Shown here piece by piece: positions 51,724 to 60,723 of a stretch of DNA of 64,000 bases (within the stretch, counting starts at the first letter, position 1; the number at the start of each line of letters is the position of its first letter). Under the pieces are notes generated by a model. That model had not been told where the DNA came from. It searched no databases and saw only the letters and a program-made list of their open reading frames with translations. The stretch comes from Haloarcula sp. H-GB4. GTDB lineage: Archaea > Halobacteriota > Halobacteria > Halobacteriales > Haloarculaceae. A program made the translations under genes and the position numbers. Location of the stretch: NCBI RefSeq assembly GCF_030848575.1, contig NZ_JAVDDX010000002.1, positions 1,302,001-1,366,000 on the forward strand, in the 5' to 3' direction.

Positions 51724-51879
51724 TTATTCCGGCCGAGGGACGCTGAGGTTCTGCATTTCTGTCTCACAGCGGCCACAGGAGACGGTTGAGCGCTCGCTAC
51801 AGAGACGCTTCCCGCAGTCCGGGCATTCAAACAGCTGTTCGTCGTCGTCGCATGGGGCGGGGTCTGACCACGTTGGCAT
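51724..51879 (-). CDS. Small zinc-ribbon protein, 51 aa (rubrerythrin-like/DUF7129-type)
   Basis: Read directly on the minus strand: it begins MPTWSDPAPCDDDEQLFECP and ends LSVPRPE. Zinc pairs C19-x2-C22 and C35-x2-C38, plus C10 and C27. The pattern FECPDCGKRLC resembles the rubredoxin/rubrerythrin-like ribbon of many haloarchaeal mini-proteins. A TTTATG box A is near 51903-51910, about 27 bases upstream. It is convergent with the DUF359 gene. Confidence 0.72.
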   Translation of the reverse strand: MPTWSDPAPCDDDEQLFECPDCGKRLCSERSTVSCGRCETEMQNLSVPRPE

Positions 51880-51968
51880 GCTTGGGACTAATTAGCATTT
51901 GTCACGGCATAAACTTTGCTCATACCGAAATAAAAGACAACACCCGTCCAGAGAAAGTGGACGTACGT

Positions 51969-53000
51969 TCACTCAAGAACGTGGATGTGCCTGACCAGCG
52001 AGCGATGAACGCGCCGCTTGAAGTAATCAGTGACAGCCCAGCCCGCGCCGGTCGCGGCCTCGCGCCAGTCGCGGTCGGCGACGAGGACACATCGCTCTGC
52101 GACGCGGGTGGCTTCGCCGAGCGCACCGGACACGAGTGGGGCCAGTTCCCCCTCAATACGAGACTGACGACCGTAGGGAGCATCGAAGACGACGGCGTCG
52201 ACGGCGTCGTCGGCAACCGGTAGTGCGGACGCATCGGAGCGGAACACCCCCCACTCGCCCGCTTCCGGGTACGATGCTCGGTTGGGGTGGCCGTCGCCGT
52301 CGAGTGCGTAGGCCAGGTTCTCGCGCGTCCCCGAGACCATCTTTTTCTGTGCGTCGCCGCCGACCACGTCGGCCCCGACCAGCCCCGCCTCTAGCAGGAG
52401 GCCGCCGGTGCCACACATTGGGTCCAGTACCGTCGCATCCGGGCCGGCCCCAGCGATGTTGACCAGCGCGCGGGCTTCGAGCGGGTCCATGCTGCCGGGC
52501 TGGAAGAACGGGCGCTCGGTCGGCTGGCGGCCCCCGAAGTCTCGTACGCTCCCGGTGGTAAGCCAGCCCAGCGCACAGCAGGCCTCGCCGGTCCCGCCCT
52601 CCTCGTCGCCCGCGGGGTCCGAGAAGTGGGCATAGAGAACGTGGTCTGGGTTGTCGAGGTCGACGGCGAAGCCGCGGTCGGTGAGCACACCGCCCAGCGT
52701 CCGTTCGGCCTGTTGGGTGTCGATACCGGTGCTCGCTCGCACGTCGACCGCACGCACGGCGACGCTCCCCTCGCGGTCGATTGTTGCGGCCGACAGCAAC
52801 GCGGCGGCGCTCTCGATGTCCGGGTCCGAGGTTCCGATCAGGTCACAGGCCCGGTGGGTGAACGCGAGGTGGCGAACGCGGTCGCTGATGCCCCGTGCCG
52901 TCGCCAGTCCGGGGGCGAGCACGTCGACGGCGCTCGCGGCGCTTGCGGCTTCCCGCCGCGCGAACGCGTCATCCTGCCCGCCGAGTTCGAGGACGTACAC
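51969..53000 (-). CDS. trm-G10: tRNA (guanine10-N2)-dimethyltransferase
   Basis: Methylates G10 of tRNA. The N-terminal ~150 residues are a THUMP-type domain; the catalytic domain has motif I (TVLDPMCGTGGLLLEAGLVG, about 195) and motif IV (VVFDAPYGRQSRIEG, about 280; D-A-P-Y). I start at GTG 53000 (MYVLELGGQDDAFARREAAS) because this is the natural family start; the frame continues upstream through a divergent gene without conserved-like residues. 343 aa. It is divergent from the small membrane gene at 53088. Confidence 0.9.
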   Translation of the reverse strand: MYVLELGGQDDAFARREAASAASAVDVLAPGLATARGISDRVRHLAFTHRACDLIGTSDPDIESAAALLSAATIDREGSVAVRAVDVRASTGIDTQQAERTLGGVLTDRGFAVDLDNPDHVLYAHFSDPAGDEEGGTGEACCALGWLTTGSVRDFGGRQPTERPFFQPGSMDPLEARALVNIAGAGPDATVLDPMCGTGGLLLEAGLVGADVVGGDAQKKMVSGTRENLAYALDGDGHPNRASYPEAGEWGVFRSDASALPVADDAVDAVVFDAPYGRQSRIEGELAPLVSGALGEATRVAERCVLVADRDWREAATGAGWAVTDYFKRRVHRSLVRHIHVLE

Positions 53001-53087
53001 GCCCGAGCGGTGTGGGCGAGCGGCTATGAGCGTGCCGGTCGCGCCCGGGAACAAAACGCACAAGCGAGCGGCTGCCGAACCCCGAGT

Positions 53088-53477
53088 ATGCTTCAGTCCG
53101 GGTTCTCCAGCCTGACCGGCGGCGGTATCCTTGCGGTCCTCGTGACTGTCCTTGTCACCTGGCTCTTTTACGCCCTCACGCTTCACTTGGCTGCGACGTT
53201 TTTTATCGGCGACGTGCCGAGCCAACTCGCCGCAAAGGCCGCCCTCGCGCCAGCGATCGTCTCGCTGATCCTCCAACGCTGGGGCGTCGAGTCCGGCGTC
53301 GTTTCGGCCGACCTCGGCGTTGCGGTCGTCCTGTTGCTCACCCTCGTCGCCGACGGGATCGCCATCAGCCTCTCCTATCGGCTGTCGACCCGATCGACGG
53401 CCCCGCTCGTGGCGCTGCATCTGGCGTTTGCGGCGGTGCTCGGGTTCGCGCTAAACAACATTTTCATGTTCTTCTGA
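53088..53477 (+). CDS. Small haloarchaeal membrane protein, 129 aa
   Basis: Function unknown. ATG 53088 gives a protein with four TM helices (GGGILAVLVTVLVTWLFYAL; LAAKAALAPAIVSLILQRWG; LGVAVVLLLTLVADGIAISL; PLVALHLAFAAVLGFALNNI). There is no signal peptide and no conserved polar site. The gene is divergent from trm-G10 and convergent with hisG. Confidence 0.75.
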   Translation: MLQSGFSSLTGGGILAVLVTVLVTWLFYALTLHLAATFFIGDVPSQLAAKAALAPAIVSLILQRWGVESGVVSADLGVAVVLLLTLVADGIAISLSYRLSTRSTAPLVALHLAFAAVLGFALNNIFMFF

Positions 53478-53524
53478 CTCTCCGAGCTGGGAATGTGGTG
53501 GGAGTGTCTGTGGAATGCGGGCGC

Positions 53525-53657
53525 GGAGCGGAGTGTGGTGCATACCGCGCCGGAGGCGCGGTTTCGCTCCGAGTGCGGCCGCAGGCCGCGACCCGGAGGT
53601 CGCTTTTAGCGTAGATTTCTGCGAACCCGCTCCCCACAGCGCGCTCTACGAGCGCGC
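53525..53657. repeat. Cluster of nested hairpins between convergent genes
   Basis: Hairpins read: ACCGCGCC/GGCGCGGT (53544-53551 and 53555-53562, loop GGA), nested in GGAGCG/CGCTCC (53525-53530 and 53565-53570); GCGGCC/GGCCGC (53575-53580 and 53584-53589); GCGACC/GGTCGC (53588-53593 and 53598-53603); GCGCGCT/AGCGCGC (53639-53645 and 53651-53657, loop CTACG). Lies between the small membrane gene and hisG. The last loop matches one in the 20305 cluster. Confidence 0.7.
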
Positions 53658-53684
53658 GAGGAGATGGGGTGACGTAAAAAGGTA

Positions 53685-54533
53685 CTATTCAACCAGTCGT
53701 TCTATCTCTGTGACGAGGATGTCGCTCGCGCCCACGTCCTTGAGCGAGCTAATGGTCTCGAAGACAGCACGCTCCTCGACGACGGCGTGGACGGCGAGCT
53801 GGTCGGAGCCGGCGATGTCCATCACAGTGGGGCCGCCCATCCCCGGAAGCACGTCTTCCACGTCGTCAAGGGCGTCCTCGGGGGCGTTCATCATCAGATA
53901 GCGTTTGTCTTCGGCAGCGAGGACGGAGCCAAGCGCGGTGTCGACCTGCTGGACCTTTTCGTTGTCAGCGGTGTCTTCGCGGGCGAACAGACGGACGGAG
54001 CTTTCGAGCACCTCGTCGACGACGGCCAGCCGGTTCATCCGGAGCGTGGTCCCGGTCGAGGTGATATCGACGATGCCGTCGGCGATGTCGACATGGGGGG
54101 TCAGTTCCGTCGCGCCGGACACTTCGGTTACGTCGACGTCGACGTCGACCCGGTCGAAGTATTGGCGGGTGATTTTAGGGAACTCCGTGGCGATGCGGCC
54201 GTCCTCGAAGTCGTAGACGGTTTCGATGTCGCTGTCCTCCGGCGCGGCGAGGACGAGGCGACAGCGGCCGAAATCGAGGTCACGGAGTTCGACGAGGTCG
54301 TCGGTGTCGGACTCACGGACCTGATCGAGGCCGGTGATACCCACGTCGGCAGCGCCGTCCGCAACATACTCAGGAATGTCGGCGGCGCGGGCGTACAGGA
54401 CGGTTACGTCCGGATCGACAGTATCGGCGTGCAGTTGGCGGTCGGCCCCGTCGACCAGATGGAGGCCGGCCCGTTCGAGCAGTTCCTCGCTTGGTTCGTG
54501 CAGGCGGCCCTTGTTGGGGACGGCGATTCGCAT
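53685..54533 (-). CDS. hisG: ATP phosphoribosyltransferase, long form
   Basis: First enzyme of histidine synthesis. [20 protein letters not shown] is the conserved start; [34 protein letters not shown] and [20 protein letters not shown] with the PRPP loop ([10 protein letters not shown]) are the core. The C-terminal ~75 residues ([20 protein letters not shown] to [13 protein letters not shown]) are the ACT-like regulatory domain, so it is the HisG long type that needs no HisZ and is inhibited by histidine. Length 282 aa. Confidence 0.96.
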   Translation of the reverse strand: MRIAVPNKGRLHEPSEELLERAGLHLVDGADRQLHADTVDPDVTVLYARAADIPEYVADGAADVGITGLDQVRESDTDDLVELRDLDFGRCRLVLAAPEDSDIETVYDFEDGRIATEFPKITRQYFDRVDVDVDVTEVSGATELTPHVDIADGIVDITSTGTTLRMNRLAVVDEVLESSVRLFAREDTADNEKVQQVDTALGSVLAAEDKRYLMMNAPEDALDDVEDVLPGMGGPTVMDIAGSDQLAVHAVVEERAVFETISSLKDVGASDILVTEIERLVE

Positions 54534-54601
54534 ACGCCTACTGGCAGGCCGTGGTGCAACTGTCTTTCCCCTCAGGCTGGCCGAAGCTGTGGGCGGAGCC
54601 G

Positions 54602-55807
54602 TTACAGGCGGTCCCGGCGTGGGAGGACAACGAAGGTAGCCGCAGCCAGCAGTGTCAGGCCAGCCAGACCGTAGAACGCGAGAGCAAACAGGTTCTGGTC
54701 GGCTAGCAGACCGACGGCCGTCGAGCCCAGCGAACTGATCCCGAAGAAGCCGGTCCGGAGCAGGCCCCAGCCGGTCCCTTCGGCGGTGTCAGGCAGCGTA
54801 TCGACGATGTAGGCGTTAGCTAGCGGGCCGACGCTCATCCGAACCCCGATGAGGCCGGAGACGATGGCCAGCGGCACGACGCCGCGGACGGACGGAATGA
54901 GCACGAGTGGAACAGTACTGACGAGCGCGACAGCCGTCAGGACACTGGGCGTTCCGTATCGGTCGGCGACCCGGCCGGTAACCGTCTGTGAGAGCGCGCC
55001 ACCGACGAACAGCACCGAGAGGAGCGCCCCGGCGGTCCCCTGTGAGAGGTCCCTGACTGTGACCAGATATGTCGTGAGAAACGCTGTCACGGCCTGAAAG
55101 GCAAACAGCATCAGTGTCTTGCCGGAGACCGACAGCACGAGCCGACGGTTGCGAAAGCCGGTGAGGACTATTCGGAGGTCCTGCCGGAGGCTCCGTTTGG
55201 ACTCACCGGTCGGGCGGTCCGAGACTGAGAGCCAGAGCGCGCCGGCGACAAGGATGAACAGCGGAGCGGCGCTGGCAAGCGCCAGCCGCCAGCCGTACCG
55301 TGTGGTGACGAACGCGGCGACGGCAGGCAGTGTGGCCGCGCCGAGAGAACCGGCCGCCATTACGACACCGAAGGCGGTCCCCTCGCGGGCGTCGAACGTC
55401 CGTGAGAGCGCGGTCCCGCGGGTCGGGCCGTACACCCCAGTTCCGAGCCCGAACGCGCCCGTTGCGATGAGGAACAGCGAGAAGACCGGCGCGAAGAAGT
55501 AGCCCAGCAGCCCGACGCCCGACAGCAACGCTGCGGCTACCAGCAGTGTCCGCTCCCCAATTCGGTCGATCAGCACCCCGGCCGGAAACTGTACCGCCGC
55601 GTATGTGAGCCAGAGTACTGTGACTGCGAGCCCTGCCTGTGCGTTCGAGATGACGAACTCCTCGCGTATCGTCGGCAGCACCGCAGGGACGACAAACCGC
55701 ATCCCGAGAACGAGAAACCAGCCGGCAGCGACGGCAAGCAGCATTCGGCCTGGGCTTCCGTGCCGCATGGCGTTGACCCGTTGTCGGAGTTGCTCTGCCG
55801 CCGCCAT
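54602..55807 (-). CDS. Major facilitator superfamily transporter
   Basis: Twelve-TM secondary transporter. Typical features: [20 protein letters not shown] followed by IGERTLLV (the MFS loop 2-3 GxLxDRxGxR), [20 protein letters not shown], and [20 protein letters not shown] in the second half (loop 8-9). Length 401 aa from ATG 55807, which is preferred because further upstream codons are Arg-rich and not conserved; another Met at 55768 is possible. It is divergent from the deaminase-like gene. Substrate unknown. Confidence 0.88.
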   Translation of the reverse strand: MAAAEQLRQRVNAMRHGSPGRMLLAVAAGWFLVLGMRFVVPAVLPTIREEFVISNAQAGLAVTVLWLTYAAVQFPAGVLIDRIGERTLLVAAALLSGVGLLGYFFAPVFSLFLIATGAFGLGTGVYGPTRGTALSRTFDAREGTAFGVVMAAGSLGAATLPAVAAFVTTRYGWRLALASAAPLFILVAGALWLSVSDRPTGESKRSLRQDLRIVLTGFRNRRLVLSVSGKTLMLFAFQAVTAFLTTYLVTVRDLSQGTAGALLSVLFVGGALSQTVTGRVADRYGTPSVLTAVALVSTVPLVLIPSVRGVVPLAIVSGLIGVRMSVGPLANAYIVDTLPDTAEGTGWGLLRTGFFGISSLGSTAVGLLADQNLFALAFYGLAGLTLLAAATFVVLPRRDRL

Positions 55808-55958
55808 TCTCTTGCCAATCCGAACGCGCCGGAGCCGAAAGACCCCTGCGGAACAGGCACTGCTGTCACTGCGACACCCGCCGATAAACGTGGCAACACG
55901 CCACACAACGACGGCGTGGACCCGGCGAACTAAGGCCCGCGGTTGCGAAGTCACCGTC

Positions 55959-57257
55959 ATGAGCGAACTTCTCGTCACCGGCGGGCAGGTCCTCCGACCT
56001 GACCTGACCGTCGAGCGTGCGGATGTACTGGTTTCACAGGACAGCGGCGACATCGTGGCCGTCGACGAACCGGGCACACTGGACGGCGACGATGAACTCG
56101 ATGCTAGCGACGGCTTAGTCATCCCCGGTCTGGTTAACGCTCACACCCACGTCGCGATGACGCTGCTGCGCGGTCTTGCGGACGATAAGCCCCTCGACGC
56201 TTGGCTGCAGGAGGATGTCTGGCCCGTCGAGGCGGAACTGACCGCCGACGACATCCGTGCCGGGGCAGAACTTGGGCTGGTCGAAATGATCCGGTCGGGG
56301 ACGACAGCACTGTCGGATATGTACTTCGAGGTCGAGGAGATCGCAGATGCAGTCGATCAGGCCGGGATGCGCGCAGTCCTGGGTTTCACCGCGGTCACCG
56401 TCGGCAAGGACGACGAGGCCGCGCGGTCTGACCTTCGGGAGAGTCTCGACGTAGCTCGGAAACTCGACGGTGCGGCTGATGGCCGAGTTCGGACGACGTT
56501 CCAGCCACACTCGCTCACGACCGTCGGCGAGGAGTTCCTCAGTGAGTTCGTCCCGCAGGCCCTCGACGACGACCTATCGATCCACTTGCACGCCAACGAG
56601 ACACGCGACGAGGTGACGCCTATCGTCGACGAACACGGACAGCGCCCGCTCGCCTACGCCGACGACATCGGCCTGCTGGATGGCGACACGTACGTGGCCC
56701 ACGGCGTCCACGTCGACGATAGCGAAATCGACTTGCTGGCAGAGACGGGTACCGGCGTCGCTCACTGCCCGGCCTCGAACATGAAGCTCGCAAGCGGGAT
56801 GGCACCGGTACAGGACCTGCTGGATGCCGGCGTCACCGTGGGTCTCGGAACCGACGGCGCAGCCTCGAACAACGATCTCGATATGTTCGATGAGATGCGC
56901 GACGCGGCGATGATCGGAAAGCTCGCGGCTGACGACGCCAGCGCGGTCGATGCTGGCACTGTCGTCGAAATGGCGACCGCAAACGGCGCGGCTCTGCTGG
57001 GCTTCGACAGCGGTCGCATCGAAACCGGCGCGAACGCCGACTTGGCTGTCATCGACCTCGACGCCCCGCACCTGACGCCGGCCCACGACCTTGTCTCGCA
57101 CCTGGCCTACGCCGTCCACGGGAGCGACGTGCGCCATACGGTCTGTGACGGCGAGGTACTCATGCGGGACCGCACTGTCGAGGTGTTCGACGAGCAGGCC
57201 GTCCGCGAACGAGCCAGCGATCACGCGGCCGCGCTGGTCGAACGAGCCGGCGACTGA
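55959..57257 (+). CDS. Amidohydrolase: MTA/SAH deaminase or 5'-deoxyadenosine deaminase type
   Basis: Metal-dependent deaminase of the TatD/ATZ amidohydrolase fold. Metal ligands H62 and H64 (GLVNAHTHVAMTLL), His in IHLHANET (about 210), His in VAHGVHV (about 240) and Asp in VGLGTDGAASNNDLDMFDEM (about 297); the Glu of DMFDEMRDAA is the base. The family deaminates S-adenosylhomocysteine, methylthioadenosine or 5'-deoxyadenosine. With ahcY 1.15 kb downstream this fits SAH/MTA recycling. ATG 55959 starts MSELLVTGGQVLRPDLTVER; upstream frame is not coding-like. Length 432 aa. Confidence 0.9.
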   Translation: MSELLVTGGQVLRPDLTVERADVLVSQDSGDIVAVDEPGTLDGDDELDASDGLVIPGLVNAHTHVAMTLLRGLADDKPLDAWLQEDVWPVEAELTADDIRAGAELGLVEMIRSGTTALSDMYFEVEEIADAVDQAGMRAVLGFTAVTVGKDDEAARSDLRESLDVARKLDGAADGRVRTTFQPHSLTTVGEEFLSEFVPQALDDDLSIHLHANETRDEVTPIVDEHGQRPLAYADDIGLLDGDTYVAHGVHVDDSEIDLLAETGTGVAHCPASNMKLASGMAPVQDLLDAGVTVGLGTDGAASNNDLDMFDEMRDAAMIGKLAADDASAVDAGTVVEMATANGAALLGFDSGRIETGANADLAVIDLDAPHLTPAHDLVSHLAYAVHGSDVRHTVCDGEVLMRDRTVEVFDEQAVRERASDHAAALVERAGD

Positions 57258-57395
57258 ACAGACGAAATAAACGCTGAGAGAAAGTTTTAAACGGTATAAC
57301 TGTGCTTCAGCCGGTATTTTTGACTGCGCAAACTGCCTGAACGGGATGAACGAGAGGGGGTGTTTATCGCTCTCTCGGCGAACGTATCGGCTACG

Positions 57396-58367
57396 ATGCG
57401 CACCAAACTCTTTGCACTGTACGCCGCTGTCGGACTGATATTGCTGGCCGTCGGTCCGGGACTGGCGGCCGCTGCGGACTCGGCCGGCAACACCAGCGCA
57501 GGGAACACCCTCGCTGTCGGTGTTTCACAGGCTGACGACGGCAGCGCGACGGTATCGGTCACACAGAACGAGACGGGCGTCGAGAACACCTCAGTTGCCG
57601 TGGAGACGGCTGACAATACCTCCTACGCTGGGTCAGGAAACTACACGACCGACAGTGACGGGACGGTTGGACTGCCTGCCCCCGAGCAGAACGTGACGGT
57701 CGACGTGACGGCGACGACCGACAACCACACTGCGACGACGACGGCGGACCTGACCGTCGCGCCGAACGCCACCAACATGACCGAGTTCGACACCTTCGGA
57801 CTCGAAGTGTCGGCCTACGTGAGCGATGTGCTGAGCGACGAGAACCGGACCGGCGGTATCGGACCGGCCGTTGCCAGCTTCGTGACCGCGAACAACCCCG
57901 GCAACGCGCCGGACCACGCCGGCCCACCCGCACACGTCACCGGTGAGAACGAGTCCGACGACAACGAGACCCACCCCAGCGAACGACAGGGTCCGCCGGC
58001 CGACATCTTCGGTGACGACGAGAACGAGACCGGGGACGAAAACGAGACAGACGACCGCCGCGGCCCGCCTGAAGACCGCGGTCCGGACCGCGATGACGAC
58101 GAGGCCGAGAACGAAACTGACGACGACAACGAAACGGCCGACGACCGTCGTGGTCCGCCGGCGGATGCCGGACCGCCTGACGACCGCGATGATGACGACG
58201 TGGAGAACGAGACTGAAGACGACGAGAACGAAACCGAGAAATCGGAAGACGAGGCCGAGGACTCGGAGGATGTGGCCGACAGCGATGACGACGTCAGCGA
58301 CGATGCTGACGACGGCGACCGCGGTCGACCGGACGACGCCGGCCCGCCGGACGAACGCGGTAACTGA
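57396..58367 (+). CDS. Secreted, sequon-rich acidic protein, 323 aa
   Basis: Residues 1-27 are a Sec-type signal peptide (MRTKLFALYAAVGLILLAVG, then PGLAAAA). The mature part is Ala, Thr, Asn, Asp and Gly rich, with many N-x-S/T sites (NTS, NET, NYT, NVT, NHT, NAT, NMT, NRT), consistent with archaeal N-glycosylation. From about residue 185 it becomes repeats of NET in ENETDD-like units and RRGPP-type proline blocks; the end is Glu/Asp-rich. No enzyme motif, no C-terminal anchor is obvious. ATG 57396 has a tgtttatc box A 29-35 bases before it (57361-57368). It lies between two SAH-linked genes but need not be related to them. Confidence 0.8.
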   Translation: MRTKLFALYAAVGLILLAVGPGLAAAADSAGNTSAGNTLAVGVSQADDGSATVSVTQNETGVENTSVAVETADNTSYAGSGNYTTDSDGTVGLPAPEQNVTVDVTATTDNHTATTTADLTVAPNATNMTEFDTFGLEVSAYVSDVLSDENRTGGIGPAVASFVTANNPGNAPDHAGPPAHVTGENESDDNETHPSERQGPPADIFGDDENETGDENETDDRRGPPEDRGPDRDDDEAENETDDDNETADDRRGPPADAGPPDDRDDDDVENETEDDENETEKSEDEAEDSEDVADSDDDVSDDADDGDRGRPDDAGPPDERGN

Positions 58368-58411
58368 ACGGCTTCGGTAGCGTTTTAGGAACTCTCTTCC
58401 TCTATCGTGAC

Positions 58412-59689
58412 ATGACGACGCCTATTTCGGAGCAACTTGACGACCTCGACGAGGCTCGCGATTCCGGCCGCCGAAAGATGGACTGGGCTATCCAGCATAT
58501 GCCCATCTGCGGCGCGCTCCGCGAGGAGTTCGAGGCCGAGCAGCCCTTTTCGGGCGAACGCATCGGCATGGCGATGCACGTCGAAGCCAAGACCGCTGTC
58601 CTCGCGGAAATCCTCGCGATCGGTGGCGCGGAAGTCGCCATCACCGGCTGTAACCCGCTCTCGACCCACGACGACGTGAGCGCCGCACTTGACGCTGTTG
58701 ACGGCATCACTTCCTACGCCGAGCGCGGTGTCGACGACGAGGAGTACTACGAGGCTATCGAGGCTGTTATCGGCCACAAGCCGACCATCACCGTCGACGA
58801 CGGGATGGACCTCGTCGCGGCCATCCACGAGGACTATCCGGAACTCATCGACACCATCATCGGTGGGGCAGAGGAGACGACGACCGGCGTCCACCGACTG
58901 CGCGCGATGGACGATGACGGCGAACTCGACTACCCCGTGTTCGCGGTCAACGACACGCCGATGAAGCGCCTGTTCGACAACGTCCACGGCACCGGCGAAT
59001 CCTCGCTGGCCTCGATTGCAATGACGACGAATCTCTCGTGGGCCGGCAAGACCGTCGTCGTCTCCGGGTACGGTGACTGCGGCAAAGGTGTCGCGAAGAA
59101 AGCCAGCGGACAGAACGCCGACGTGATCGTCACCGAAGTTGAGCCCCGCCGCGCGCTCGAAGCCCACATGGAAGGCTACGAGGTCAAGCCGATGGCCGAG
59201 GCCGCCACCGAGGGCGACGTGTTCATCACGACGACCGGCAACCGCGATGTCATCGTTGAGGAGCACTTCGAGGCGATGCAGGATGGCGTCCTGCTCGCCA
59301 ACGCTGGTCACTTCGACGTGGAAGTTGACCTCGACGCGCTGTCGGACCTCGCTGTCGACACTTACGAGGCCCGCGACGGCGTCCAGACCTACGAGATGGC
59401 CGACGGCCGCCGCCTGAACGTACTGGCCGAGGGCCGTCTGGTCAATCTCGCGACGCCTATCGCACTGGGCCACCCCGTCGAGGTGATGGACCAGAGCTTC
59501 GGCGTGCAGGCCGTCTGTGTCCGCGAACTGGTCGAAAACGGCGACGACTACGAGGCCGGTGTCCACGCTGTCCCGGACCGACTCGACAAGGAGGTCGCGG
59601 AGATCAAACTTGACGCCGAGGGCGTCGACTTCGATTCGCTGACCGATACGCAGGCCGAGTACATGGATTCCTGGCAGCACGGGACATAG
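58412..59689 (+). CDS. ahcY: Adenosylhomocysteinase (S-adenosylhomocysteine hydrolase)
   Basis: Hydrolyses S-adenosylhomocysteine to adenosine and homocysteine with bound NAD. The substrate-domain motifs TGCNPLSTHDDVSAAL, GGAEETTTGVHRL and FAVNDTPMKRLFDNVHGTGE (Lys for substrate) are visible; the NAD loop is VSGYGDCGKGVAKKASGQNA (about 210-229); GHPVEVMDQSFGVQAV is near the end. Length 425 aa. ATG 58412 has a gttttagg box A at about -26. Confidence 0.97.
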   Translation: MTTPISEQLDDLDEARDSGRRKMDWAIQHMPICGALREEFEAEQPFSGERIGMAMHVEAKTAVLAEILAIGGAEVAITGCNPLSTHDDVSAALDAVDGITSYAERGVDDEEYYEAIEAVIGHKPTITVDDGMDLVAAIHEDYPELIDTIIGGAEETTTGVHRLRAMDDDGELDYPVFAVNDTPMKRLFDNVHGTGESSLASIAMTTNLSWAGKTVVVSGYGDCGKGVAKKASGQNADVIVTEVEPRRALEAHMEGYEVKPMAEAATEGDVFITTTGNRDVIVEEHFEAMQDGVLLANAGHFDVEVDLDALSDLAVDTYEARDGVQTYEMADGRRLNVLAEGRLVNLATPIALGHPVEVMDQSFGVQAVCVRELVENGDDYEAGVHAVPDRLDKEVAEIKLDAEGVDFDSLTDTQAEYMDSWQHGT

Positions 59690-59690
59690 C

Positions 59691-59822
59691 GAGATTCTGA
59701 GCGGTGCGAAGAATCTCGCACCGGAATGGGGAGCGAAGCGACCCGTGGAGGACACAGAGTGGTTCGAGCGTAGCGAGAACCCTAACACGTCGAAAGCCGT
59801 GAGGCGTAGCGAGAGACCTCCA
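59691..59822. repeat. Hairpin cluster after ahcY, with alternative pairings
   Basis: GAGATTCT (59691-59698) pairs with AGAATCTC (59710-59717), and GGTGCGA (59703-59709) pairs with TCGCACC (59716-59722). The two stems share bases 59716-59717 and cross, so they compete. GGTTC/GAACC lies at 59761-59765 and 59777-59781. The 10-mer GCGTAGCGAG appears at 59768-59777 and 59804-59813. The rest of the 255-bp gap (59823-59944) has no gene. Confidence 0.65.
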
Positions 59823-59944
59823 GGCTGCAACGTCGACGAGACTGCCACGCGATAACCGTGCTGGTAACCTTCTTGAATCGATTTAGGATTCAAACACTCG
59901 GTTTTCGACACCACGATGATTACGGTCGGCACTGATGTCTCGGT

Positions 59945-60400
59945 ATGGCTGTCCACGAGACCGCTCAGATTGAGAATGCGACGCTGGGAACTGTCGATAT
60001 TCGAGAATACGTGACAATCCACGACGCCGACATAGATGACGGCGTCCAGATTTACGAGGGGGCCTCGATCAAGAAGGCGACTATCCACGGACCGACCGAT
60101 ATCAATGCAAACGCCTACGTCGAGAACGCGACGCTTGGCGAGTCCGTCCAGATTGGACCCAACGCCTCCATCGTCGGCGTAACCCACGACCTCACCGACG
60201 CGGGCATGGAGTTCCAGAACGACACCTTCGACGAGGTAATCATTGAGAACGGAGCTTTCGTCGGCGCTGGTGCGGTAGTCCTCCCGGGCGTCACGGTCGG
60301 CGAAAACGCCGTTGTCGGGGCCGGGACCACTGTAACCGAAGATGTCCCGTCCGAGACTGTGGTCCGGAGCGCCACGGAAACGGTACAGCGCTCCCTCTGA
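59945..60400 (+). CDS. Left-handed beta-helix (hexapeptide repeat) protein
   Basis: Trimeric beta-helix proteins of this type include acyltransferases and gamma-carbonic anhydrases. Hexapeptide rungs run through the protein, for example TLGTVDIREYVTIHDADI, IHGPTDINANAYVENATLGE, VQIGPNASIVGVTHDLTD, GAFVGAGAVVLPGVTVGENA and VVGAGTTVTEDV. Length 151 aa is short and single-domain. The histidine pattern for gamma-carbonic anhydrase is incomplete, so an acyltransferase-like role is more likely. ATG 59945 is the only sensible start. Confidence 0.85.
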   Translation: MAVHETAQIENATLGTVDIREYVTIHDADIDDGVQIYEGASIKKATIHGPTDINANAYVENATLGESVQIGPNASIVGVTHDLTDAGMEFQNDTFDEVIIENGAFVGAGAVVLPGVTVGENAVVGAGTTVTEDVPSETVVRSATETVQRSL

Positions 60401-60536
60401 GTCGGCACAAAACGCCGGTTTCCACCTCCCGGTGAACGGTCGGCCACCGTGACCGATCGACCGGCCGGGGGTACTCGATCGATATAAAACAAAACCGCTT
60501 GTCACATTGGTGTCACCAACCGACCGCCGACTAGTC

Positions 60537-60689
60537 CTACTCGGTTACGTCGACGAAAACCGTCGATTGAATCCACGCAGACGGGTTTTCGGGGTCGCCG
60601 ATGTGGGCGACTGTATCCACGCCAACGTCGTACTCTTCGAATGTCGCTCTGATGCCCTCTTGTGAATCGGTGTGTTGCTCGTGCGTCAT
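60537..60689 (-). CDS. Small haloarchaeal protein, 50 aa
   Basis: Read directly on the minus strand: it begins MTHEQHTDSQEGIRATFEEY and ends AWIQSTVFVDVTE. Function unknown. The middle EYDVGVDTVAHIGDPENPSA resembles a family of ~50-aa haloarchaeal proteins I recall as DUF7331-like (helix, then a short strand and WIQS). It stands alone between the hexapeptide gene and priL. The promoter is not clear. Confidence 0.6.
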   Translation of the reverse strand: MTHEQHTDSQEGIRATFEEYDVGVDTVAHIGDPENPSAWIQSTVFVDVTE

Positions 60690-60723
60690 CGGTGTGTTCC
60701 GTGTCTCGTTTGGCAGTTACATC

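Noticed and set aside
58385-60505. 706-codon open frame on the minus strand opposite ahcY
   Set aside because: It lies antisense to a clear ahcY and hexapeptide gene; long antisense frames are common in GC-rich halophile DNA and its residues match no family.
60507-60519. TTGGTG/CACCAA 13-bp palindrome
   Set aside because: May be a weak terminator of the 50-aa gene, but there is no T-run and the arms are short.
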